Below, piece by piece: positions 1-7,724 of a stretch of 7,724 bases of DNA. The number at the start of each line of letters is the position of its first letter. Positions within the stretch are counted from its first letter, which is position 1. The DNA is from Bacteroidia bacterium. GTDB lineage: Bacteria; Bacteroidota; Bacteroidia; Cytophagales; Cyclobacteriaceae. The translations under genes were made by a program, and so were the position numbers. Where the stretch lies: contig JAAURZ010000097.1 in assembly GCA_012031955.1 (NCBI GenBank), positions 1-7,724 on the forward strand, written 5' to 3'. The notes under the pieces are model-generated. The model ran no database searches. It was not told the origin of the DNA and was given only the letters and a program-made list of their open reading frames with translations.

Positions 1-550
1 TGTTTTTGGGTCAGGGGTATAGGCAAACGTCTCTAGCAATTTTTTTCGTCATACGTGTTGGTGGAGGAGTTTAAGACATTCTTGATTTGTTGTGATGTCT
101 CAAGGAAACAATGGCGCCAAAAACGCTACGCATCCTTCAAGTCAAAAATCACCTTGGCGGCATTTCGTCTTCTCAAAGTAGGATATTAGTCGACACGTGG
201 TGTGAGTGACTCAAAAATTACTTTCTGACAACGCATTAACTCCCGTTGCTGATTGCACCGCGACACCTTGCGTTGATAGAATAATGATGTGTTTGCTGTT
301 TTTTAGAAAATGGCTCAAATTTGGCGTTCAAAAAACCTTCGTCTGTTTTGCTTGCCTATACGCAACAAGCGCTCGAGAAGGGACGCATGCAAGCTGTTTG
401 CATGAATTCTTGTCCGCGCATTGAAACGCGTGGTGGTTCTTCTTGCGACGGCACTGCTCCCAGATTATTTATTCGAGCAATTCACACCAGGTATCGTGGC
501 GGCAATTGCGCCCGCAGATTTTAACTTTATTCTACGATATTTGTGCAGTC
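1..550. other. Region without a supportable gene, upstream of the dehydrogenase
   Basis: I read this stretch in all frames and recognise no gene. It contains only short open frames (up to about 70 codons) that mostly need TTG starts, overlap one another and match no family I know. It is visibly more A/T-rich than the dehydrogenase that follows, and no perfect TAnnTTTG element stands just upstream of position 551. Small inverted repeats occur: a 7-bp arm pair around 386-404 (5-nt loop) and another at 229-235 with 269-275. Both are of a size expected by chance. It may hold the dehydrogenase promoter and leader, or a decayed or indel-broken gene, since the rest of the window carries several single-base errors. 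Confidence 0.5.
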
Positions 551-1629
551 ATGAAAGAAGCAGTTTTTACGCTAGATCATCTGCAGCGTTTTTGCCTCAA
601 CACGTTTGGGTCAATCGGATGTAACGAGGCAGATGCGAGCCTTGCCACAGAAGTCTTGCTAAACGCCGACTTGCGGGGCATCGATTCGCACGGTATCGCG
701 AGGCTGACGGGCTATGTGCGGTTATGGGAGGCGAAGCGTGTGAACGCAACTCCGCAGATCAGGGTAATCCATGAAACGCCAAGCACCGCCGTTGTTGACG
801 GCGACAGCGGGCTGGGTCTTGTGGTCGCGCCCTTTGCTATGCGGGTTGCCATAGAGAAGGCACGAAATGCGGGCACCGGATGGGTTGCGGTGAAAAATTC
901 AAATCACTTCGGTATTGCGGGACACCATGCGATGATGGCGCTTGAACACGATATGATCGGAATGGCGATGACCAACGCGAGCCCGCTTGTAGCTCCAACT
1001 TTTTCTGTCGAGCGCCTGCTGGGCACCAATCCAATCGCTGTCGCTATACCTGCCATGCATGAACCACCTTATGTGGCCGACTTCGCCACTACCACTGCGG
1101 CAAACGGAAAACTGGAAATACTGCAGCGAAAAAATGAGCAAGCACCGCTTGGCTGGGTGCAAACCAGGGATGGTCAGCCAACGACTAATCCCAATGAAAC
1201 CAAGAATGGTGGCGCGTTGCTGCCATTGGGAGGCGACCGTGAACATGGCAGTCACAAAGGCTATTGCCTGGGCAGTTGGGTGGACATTTTTTCCGCTGTC
1301 CTTTCAGGCGCCAACTATGGCCCGTGGGTACCTCCGTTCGTAAGTTTCCTGCAACCGCCAACCGATCCGGTGGGCGATGGCATCGGGCATTTTCTCGGCG
1401 CGATGCGCGTGGACGCTTTCAGACCGGCAGCAGAATTTAAGCAGCACATGGACAATTGGATCAAGCGCTTTCGAAGTGCCACGCCGGTTGAGGGACAATC
1501 CGCCGTGCTGATACCCGGCGACCGGAGCGGGAGGTGAGTGCCTACCGGCGCACGCACGGCATTCCACTCAACGACAAGGTCGTTGAGGACCTGAGGGAAC
1601 TTTCGAAAAAGCTCAAGATCGAATTTTAG
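551..1629 (+). CDS. Ldh-family (malate/L-lactate-type) NAD(P)-dependent dehydrogenase; one probable -1 sequencing error
   Basis: The protein belongs to the malate/L-lactate/ureidoglycolate dehydrogenase family (Ldh_2), cytosolic enzymes that oxidise 2-hydroxyacids with NAD(P) and are unrelated to the Rossmann-fold MDH/LDH family. With ATG 551 as residue 1, family motifs are visible: DSHGIAR at 45-51, VKNSNHFGIAG at 114-124 with the conserved His119, GTNPIAVAIP at 158-167, DFATTTAANGKLE from 177, and HKGY near 235. The open frame stops early at 1537. Restoring one C in the CC at 1522-1523 joins it to a second frame that reads IPGDPEREVSAYRRTHGIPL and ends KLKIEF at TAG 1627-1629, giving about 359 residues, the usual family length. 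An in-frame start at 443 would add 36 residues lacking family similarity, so 551 is preferred. The substrate cannot be deduced. The gene converges with the barrel-protein gene and shares 4 nt with it. Confidence 0.88.
1567..1587. other. Perfect 9-bp hairpin inside the 3' end of the dehydrogenase gene
   Basis: CTCAACGAC at 1567-1575 is exactly complementary to GTCGTTGAG at 1579-1587, with a 3-nt AAG loop. It lies inside the dehydrogenase coding sequence, about 40 nt past the stop of the opposing barrel-protein gene. Because the two genes overlap at their stops there is no intergenic space for a terminator, so this hairpin could slow or end transcription from the minus strand. Neither side has a T-tract, which argues against a standard intrinsic terminator. 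That it has any role is inference. Confidence 0.3.
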
Positions 1630-2186
1630 AATCCTGCGGTAATACCTGCGCGGATCACCAGCGGACTGGTATAAGGATAGTATGGTGTGCTCGGGCTTGT
1701 ATCCTGGTACGAAAAGTTGTAGAGGGCCATGAAGAACAAGCCGGCTTTGCTGCCTACCGGCTGAAAGAACCCGCCCCCGGCCATTACACTCGAAAACCCT
1801 TGTCTCGTTTTCTCGCCCGGTCCGAGAAGATACTGTGCGTTGAGGTACTCATACTCGGCGTGCAAAAACAATTGTTGGGTGATTCTGTAGCGGGCAAACG
1901 CATTGCCACCCAGGTCGTGCAGCACGGCGCTGGGGCTGTAGTATTTATTGTTGACGTAGCGGTAGTAGAATCCAACACCGGGCGCAAACCGGGGAGTGAC
2001 GCGGTAGCCGATGAGGGGTGAAACTGAAACGTAATCGTATCTACTGCTGAAAGATGCACCGAGACCACCGCCTGTAAATACCTTTTCCTTCCATGTAGGC
2101 TCTGCGGGATCTTCATCGCCCCATTGTGCGAATACCGGGCAGGTTGCAAACAGGAACAAAAGGGAAGCGATAAACAGCCGGGGCAT
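1626..2186 (-). CDS. Small predicted outer-membrane beta-barrel protein
   Basis: This 186-residue protein has an N-terminal signal peptide: a short basic start, a hydrophobic core at about 4-16, and a likely signal peptidase I site after VFA at residue 20 (VFA|QWGDED). The mature part is rich in Tyr, Phe and Gly, with alternating segments such as SVSPLIGYRV, GVGFYYRYV, FLHAEYEYL and GLFFMALYNFSY, and it ends in Phe. This is the pattern of an OmpA/OprF-like or OMP_b-brl-type barrel of about eight strands inserted by the BAM complex. No enzymatic motif is visible and I cannot name a function. It starts 11 nt after the divIC stop, so the two are probably co-transcribed. Its TAA (1628-1626) interlocks with the TAG of the convergent dehydrogenase. 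A lipoprotein is less likely: the Cys in FATC lacks a good lipobox. Confidence 0.8.
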   Translation of the reverse strand: MPRLFIASLLFLFATCPVFAQWGDEDPAEPTWKEKVFTGGGLGASFSSRYDYVSVSPLIGYRVTPRFAPGVGFYYRYVNNKYYSPSAVLHDLGGNAFARYRITQQLFLHAEYEYLNAQYLLGPGEKTRQGFSSVMAGGGFFQPVGSKAGLFFMALYNFSYQDTSPSTPYYPYTSPLVIRAGITAGF

Positions 2187-2197
2187 AGCTTGGTTGG

Positions 2198-2491
2198 TTA
2201 ATCTTCTTCTACGATCACAAATACATCCTCGTTGTCTTTTTTCATCAGGTATTTTTCGCGGGCGAATTTCTCCACCGATTCCTTTGTTCCGAAGAGCTCA
2301 TTTCTGTCCTTCTCCACCTCCTGAATTTTCTCGTGGTAGTATTCGCGTTCGCGTTCGAGCGAGTGCAGCTTGTTGGTGAGTTTGAACCGTGAGATCAGGT
2401 CGTTGGAATCGAGGAATATCATCCAGAGAACAAACAGGAGGCCGGCCAAAAAAAAGAAATTCCTGAATATCCGGGGCAGTCTATCTAGCAT
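2198..2491 (-). CDS. DivIC/FtsB-like septum formation initiator
   Basis: This 97-residue protein fits the bitopic DivIC/FtsB family, which joins the FtsL/FtsQ (DivIB) subcomplex of the divisome. A short cytoplasmic N-terminus (MLDRLPRIFRN) precedes one membrane helix at about residues 12-27 (FFFLAGLLFVLWMIFL). A charged heptad-like coiled coil follows at about 37-67 (LTNKLHSLEREREYYHEKIQ onward), then the family's C-terminal region with KFAREKYLMKK, a segment normally seen after the coiled coil. Length and architecture are normal for Bacteroidota homologues, which are often encoded just downstream of eno as here. The assignment to the family is firm; whether it is DivIC or FtsB in name is convention. 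The ATG at 2491 directly precedes the hydrophobic segment and fits. Confidence 0.88.
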   Translation of the reverse strand: MLDRLPRIFRNFFFLAGLLFVLWMIFLDSNDLISRFKLTNKLHSLEREREYYHEKIQEVEKDRNELFGTKESVEKFAREKYLMKKDNEDVFVIVEED

Positions 2492-2509
2492 AGTTTAAAA
2501 AAATATCTA

Positions 2510-2541
2510 CTAAAGTAGAGAAATAACGCCACCGACACAAC
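2510..2541 (-). promoter_or_regulatory. Candidate Bacteroidota-type promoter for divIC and the barrel gene
   Basis: On the minus strand GTTG (2541-2538) is followed after 20 nt by TACTTTAG (2517-2510). Compared with the Bacteroidota primary sigma consensus, TTTG then about 19-21 nt then TAnnTTTG, each box has one mismatch. It sits between the eno hairpin and the divIC start, leaving a short A/T-rich leader. Position and spacing are sensible, but degenerate matches of this kind are common by chance. Confidence 0.3.
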
Positions 2542-2551
2542 TTCGTTAAAC

Positions 2552-2585
2552 GCAGAAAGGCCAACCCCGCGGTTAGCCTTTCTGC
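2552..2585 (-). terminator. Hairpin after eno, probable terminator
   Basis: GCAGAAAGGC at 2552-2561 pairs perfectly with GCCTTTCTGC at 2576-2585. After one mismatch, AACC (2563-2566) pairs with GGTT (2571-2574) around a 4-nt CCGC loop. It lies 16 nt after the eno stop. On the minus strand the stem is followed only by a poor T-tract (GTTTAACG), so it may be a weak intrinsic terminator, a 3'-end processing or stabilising structure, or a partial barrier before divIC. Confidence 0.6.
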
Positions 2586-2601
2586 AAAGAACTTTGAATG
2601 A

Positions 2602-5027
<2,426 letters not shown>

Positions 5028-5047
5028 TAGATAGGTGATTTGGGAGA

Positions 5048-5055
5048 CAAAATTA
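5048..5055 (-). promoter_or_regulatory. Perfect TAnnTTTG (-7) element upstream of carA
   Basis: The minus strand reads TAATTTTG at 5055-5048, an exact match to the Bacteroidota -7 consensus TAnnTTTG, 20 nt before the carA TTG start and downstream of the rplQ terminator. This is where a promoter for carA-eno would be expected. I see no good -33 TTTG box at the usual 19-21 nt spacing, so this is a candidate only. Confidence 0.45.
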
Positions 5056-5126
5056 GCGTTGTATCTGAACTATATGGAATTATTCGAGCACTTTTTGAAA
5101 ACCGCATCTCAATCGATGGAACCTAA

Positions 5127-5166
5127 ATAAAAAAGGGGTTCGCCAGCCGGCAAACCCCTTTTTTAT
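5127..5166 (-). terminator. Strong intrinsic terminator after rplQ (structurally bidirectional)
   Basis: A perfect 14-bp stem pairs 5127-5140 (ending AAAAAAGGGGTT) with 5153-5166 (AACCCCTTTTTTAT). Inside it, after one mismatch, GCC (5142-5144) pairs with GGC (5149-5151) around a 4-nt loop. Read leftward, the GC-rich stem is followed by a run of six T, as in a rho-independent terminator, 22 nt after the rplQ stop. It ends the ribosomal/alpha operon and separates it from carA. The A/T arms make it symmetric, but no plus-strand gene reads into it here. Confidence 0.9.
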
Positions 5167-5171
5167 GTTTC

Positions 5172-5185
5172 TGAACGATCGTTCA
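5172..5185. repeat. 14-bp perfect palindrome just after the rplQ stop
   Basis: TGAACGATCGTTCA is its own reverse complement and lies 3 nt past the rplQ stop and 5 nt before the terminator stem. In RNA it could form a 5-bp stem with a GAUC loop, preceding the terminator hairpin; in DNA it could be a binding site. A palindrome this long is expected roughly 0.5 times in a window of this size by chance, so a role is not established. Confidence 0.35.
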
Positions 5186-5188
5186 CGA

Positions 5189-5743
5189 CTATTCTTCGTC
5201 CTTTTTCTTGCTAGGCTTTTTCTTAGCCTTCGGCTTCTCTTTGGCCTCGGCTGTGGGTGCTTCTGCGCCCTCTGCTTGTGCAGCCTCCTCTGTGGCGGCT
5301 TCGGCTTTCTTGGCCTTGCTTCGACCTCTCCTGGTCTTGGTCTTCTTGGCGGCCGCTGCGCTACCATCTTTGGTGTACAGCTCGTTGAAGTCGACCAGTT
5401 CGATCAGGCACATCTCGGCGTTGTCGCCAAGGCGCGTGTCGGCCAGTTTGATAATACGGGTGTATCCGCCCGGACGCTCGCCTATGCGCGATGCGACTTC
5501 GCCAAACAGCGTAGCCACAGACTCTTTGTTCTCGAGGTAGGAGAACACCGTTCTGCGGGAGTGGGTAGTGTCAGACTTCGCCTTGGTGATGAGTGGCTCC
5601 ACGTACTTGCGCAGGGCCTTTGCCTTGGCTACCGTGGTGGTGAGGCGCTTGTTCAGTATAAGGGAAGATGCCATATTAGACAGCAAAGCCTTACGATGGC
5701 TTGCTGTTCTTCCCAAATGATTTACTTTCTTTCCGTGTCTCAT
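5189..5743 (-). CDS. rplQ: Ribosomal protein L17 (bL17) with long charged C-terminal tail
   Basis: L17 is a 50S subunit protein near the peptide exit tunnel. The start [20 protein letters not shown] is the family's N-terminal signature. The core continues through [40 protein letters not shown] and [10 protein letters not shown], ending near residue 124. Residues 128-184 form a low-complexity tail rich in Ala, Lys and Glu, with basic, acidic and then basic blocks, finishing [11 protein letters not shown]. Such tails are common in Bacteroidota L17 and absent from the roughly 127-residue E. coli protein. The tail is probably disordered. The ATG lies 3 nt after the rpoA stop, indicating tight co-transcription and possibly translational coupling in the alpha operon. 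The frame is intact. Confidence 0.97.
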   Translation of the reverse strand: MRHGKKVNHLGRTASHRKALLSNMASSLILNKRLTTTVAKAKALRKYVEPLITKAKSDTTHSRRTVFSYLENKESVATLFGEVASRIGERPGGYTRIIKLADTRLGDNAEMCLIELVDFNELYTKDGSAAAAKKTKTRRGRSKAKKAEAATEEAAQAEGAEAPTAEAKEKPKAKKKPSKKKDEE

Positions 5744-5746
5744 CGC

Positions 5747-6735
5747 TTAGTCTTCTTCAAGTTTGTATTTGGAAAGGTCCATGCCGAAGGTGAGGTTCTT
5801 TTCAGCAACCAGTTGTTCCAGTTCGGCCAGTGACTTCTTTCCGAAGTTTCTGAATTTCATCATATCGCTGATCTCCAACTGTACGAGGTCGCCCAGCGTC
5901 TTTACATCGGCGGCCTTCAAGCAGTTGTACGCGCGTACCGAAGATCGAGATCGTGAAGAGGCGTCTTCAGCAGCTTGCGCATGTGCAGCATTTCCTCATC
6001 CACTTGTTCGATTTCGGCGTCTTTGCCGGTTTCGAGTTCGATGGATTTGTCGGAGAAGAGGCGGAAGTGTTGGATCAGTATGTGGGCCGCACCTTCCAGC
6101 GCTTTTTCCGGGTGAATAGAGCCATCAGTTTCAATATCAAGCAGCAGTTTTTCGTAGTCAGTCTTCTGCTCCACGCGGGTGTTTTCAACGCTGAATTTCA
6201 CGTTCTTAATGGGCGTAAAGATAGCGTCGATGGGAATGAAGCCGAATACCTGCTCACCGGGTTTGTTTTCTTCGGCGGGCAAATAACCCCTGCCCTTCTC
6301 GATAGTGAGTTCCACTTCTACCTGCGACGTTTCGTCGAGGTTGCAGATGACATGGGTCGGGTTCAGTATTTCAAAAGCAGACGTGAACTTGGCGATGTCG
6401 CCGGCCATGAACTGCTTTTGTTTTTTGATATTGACTGTGATCTTGTTGTCGAAATTATCGGCGACCTTTTTGAAACGAACCATTTTCAGGTTCAGGATGA
6501 TCTCCGCCACATCTTCCACCACGCCTTCAATCGTTGAGAACTCGTGCAAAACGCCGGGGATTTTGATCCCGGTGATGGCGTACCCTTCCAGAGAGGACAG
6601 CAGAATCCTTCTGAGAGCATTGCCTATTGTAACACCATATCCTTTTTCCAGAGGTTTGAACGTGAAGAGTCCGTGAAAATCATCAGACTTTTCCATCACA
6701 ACTTTCTCCGGCATTTGAAATGCTAATATTGACAT
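5747..6735 (-). CDS. rpoA: RNA polymerase alpha subunit; one probable -1 sequencing error before the C-terminal domain
   Basis: Alpha dimerises to nucleate RNA polymerase assembly, and its C-terminal domain contacts upstream DNA and activators. The N-terminal domain (about 1-230) shows [20 protein letters not shown] at 28-47, GYAITGIKI and the [10 protein letters not shown] segment. The open frame ends at 5917 after 272 residues with the non-homologous RYARTTA. Adding one A to the AA at 5941-5942 gives [20 protein letters not shown] and a normal alpha C-terminal domain ([20 protein letters not shown]), ending [10 protein letters not shown] at TAA 5749-5747, for 329 residues in all. A real loss of this domain is unlikely, because the downstream bases still encode it perfectly. 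The gene starts 26 nt after rpsD and ends 3 nt before rplQ. The leader is A/T-rich without a clear Shine-Dalgarno sequence. Confidence 0.97.
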
Positions 6736-6761
6736 AGTAATGTGGATTAAAAGGACTAAAA

Positions 6762-7367
6762 TTATTTAGAGTACAATTCAACGATGAGTTGCTCGTTGAT
6801 GTTTTCAGGGATGTCTTCGCGAGGCGGAAGGTTGATAATTTTGCCTACCATCTCATTGCCGTCCCATTCCAACCAATTGTACTTCTTGGCGCTTTGCAGC
6901 GACAGGCTGTTCGTTACGACTTCCAAAGACTTGGAACGCTCGCGAACACCTACAAGGTCGCCGGGGCGCAGGGTGACTGAGGGTATGTTTACCACTTCAC
7001 CGTTTACTGTGATGTGTTTATGGATCACCAGCTGACGCGCGCTGCGGCGCGTAGGGGCAACACCAAGGCGATATACCGTGTTGTCTAATCTTGATTCGAG
7101 GAGTTGCAGGAGTACCTCGCCTGTAACGCCCTTCTTACGCGAAGCGGTGTCGAACAATTTTGCAAACTGGCGTTCCAGCAGGCCATAGATATACTTAGCC
7201 TTCTGCTTCTCCATCAGCTGAATTGCGTATTCTGATTGCTTGCGCTTCTTGCCACGACCGTGCTGTCCGGGTGCATAGTTCTTCTTTTGAAGAGCTTTGT
7301 TCTCACCCATGATAGGTTCGTTAAACTTTCTTGAGATTCTAACCTTGGGGCCTGTGTATCGTGCCAT
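6762..7367 (-). CDS. rpsD: Ribosomal protein S4 (uS4)
   Basis: S4 is a primary 16S rRNA-binding protein that starts assembly of the 30S body. At 201 residues it has normal length, beginning [19 protein letters not shown] and ending in the conserved [14 protein letters not shown]. The N-terminal region contains [16 protein letters not shown] at 28-43 and has no zinc-binding cysteines, so it is the Cys-free form. The S4 RNA-binding domain spans about 92-152 ([45 protein letters not shown]). The gene follows rpsK after 57 nt and precedes rpoA by 26 nt, the conserved alpha-operon order. In E. coli S4 represses its own operon; I cannot identify a matching mRNA structure here. The leader is A-rich (AATAAATCACAATAAAGA before ATG), as is usual in Bacteroidota. 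The frame is intact. Confidence 0.97.
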   Translation of the reverse strand: MARYTGPKVRISRKFNEPIMGENKALQKKNYAPGQHGRGKKRKQSEYAIQLMEKQKAKYIYGLLERQFAKLFDTASRKKGVTGEVLLQLLESRLDNTVYRLGVAPTRRSARQLVIHKHITVNGEVVNIPSVTLRPGDLVGVRERSKSLEVVTNSLSLQSAKKYNWLEWDGNEMVGKIINLPPREDIPENINEQLIVELYSK

Positions 7368-7424
7368 TCTTTATTGTGATTTATTTTTTGATTCCGGGAT
7401 GTGCCGGCATCATCAGCTCAATTA

Positions 7425-7724
7425 TTAAACTCTTCTTTTCTTAGGGGGCCTGCAGCCGTTGTGCGGCAGCGGCGTCATGTCGCGTATGGCGGTGATTTCG
7501 ATACCCGTGATCTGAATGGTACGGATAGCGGACTCGCGGCCGGCGCCGGGACCTTTGACGAACACTTCAACCTTGCGAAGGCCTTGTTCGTAGGCTTTGG
7601 AAGCACAGTCCTGAGCGGCCATTTGCGCAGCGTAGGGTGTGTTTTTCTTGGAGCCTTTGAAGCCCATTTTACCAGCCGACGCCCAGGATATAACCTGTCC
7701 GGCGTTGTTGGTCATCGAAACGAT
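7425..7724 (-). CDS. rpsK: Ribosomal protein S11 (uS11), partial: N-terminus beyond the window
   Basis: S11 lies on the 30S platform and helps shape the mRNA path near the E site. The visible 99 residues begin [18 protein letters not shown] and include [36 protein letters not shown] and the C-terminal signature [16 protein letters not shown], which are diagnostic. The first Met at 7715 is internal: homologues are about 129 residues, so about 30 N-terminal residues lie to the right of position 7724. It is followed by rpsD after 57 A/T-rich nt with no terminator-like structure, in keeping with one operon. rpsM (S13) would be expected next upstream. Confidence 0.97.
   Translation of the reverse strand: MVSMTNNAGQVISWASAGKMGFKGSKKNTPYAAQMAAQDCASKAYEQGLRKVEVFVKGPGAGRESAIRTIQITGIEITAIRDMTPLPHNGCRPPKKRRV

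Noticed and set aside
3..74. Open frame of 23 codons from the left edge, possible tail of a plus-strand gene
   Set aside because: It is too short to judge and has no recognisable motif.
443..550. 36-residue N-terminal extension of the dehydrogenase from an ATG-type start at 443
   Set aside because: The extension shows no family similarity, while the sequence from 551 begins where homologues begin.
206..624. Short plus-strand open frames of 67-72 codons in the leader region
   Set aside because: They overlap one another in different frames, mostly start with TTG, include odd Cys-rich composition and match no family I recognise.
5165..5833. 222-codon plus-strand open frame opposite rplQ
   Set aside because: It is a shadow of rplQ: its Leu/Phe/Ala/Ser-rich sequence is what the reverse of a Lys/Glu/Ala-rich tail gives.
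5953..6537. 194-codon plus-strand open frame opposite rpoA
   Set aside because: It lies entirely antisense to a strongly conserved gene and shows no family motifs.
5747..6735. Programmed ribosomal frameshift in rpoA
   Set aside because: There is no slippery heptamer or downstream structure at the site, and similar single-base faults occur in three other genes.

Overview
This is a 7.7 kb chromosomal segment of a Bacteroidota bacterium, most likely near Cytophagales or a related environmental lineage. The case rests on the gene order rpsK-rpsD-rpoA-rplQ-carA-eno-divIC on the minus strand, the roughly 329-residue RNA polymerase alpha subunit, the Ala/Lys/Glu-rich tail on ribosomal protein L17, A/T-rich gene leaders without obvious Shine-Dalgarno sequences, and protein sequences typical of the phylum. 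The genus cannot be named from the window.

From the right edge leftward (minus strand): the end of rpsK (S11, cut by the window edge), rpsD (S4), rpoA (RNA polymerase alpha) and rplQ (L17) form the classic alpha operon, closed by a strong intrinsic terminator at 5127-5166. A candidate Bacteroidota promoter element then precedes carA (small subunit of carbamoyl-phosphate synthase) and eno (enolase), which lie 29 nt apart. A hairpin follows eno. Next come a DivIC/FtsB-like cell-division protein and a small predicted outer-membrane beta-barrel protein, 11 nt apart. On the plus strand a complete Ldh-family malate/lactate-type dehydrogenase (551-1629) converges on the barrel gene, and the two stop codons overlap by 4 nt. 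Positions 1-550 hold no gene that I can support.

The most important thing for a user is sequence quality. Four conserved genes (the dehydrogenase, eno, carA, rpoA) are broken by six single-base indels, all in or next to short homopolymer runs. In eno and carA they come as compensating pairs. Correcting each restores a full-length, motif-complete protein, so I annotate them as intact genes with probable sequencing or assembly errors, not as pseudogenes.

I found no undescribed system. This is mostly conserved housekeeping DNA. The points worth a second look are the interlocked convergent stops with a nearby hairpin, the TTG start of carA, the unassigned barrel protein beside divIC, a palindrome after rplQ, and the unexplained first 550 bases.
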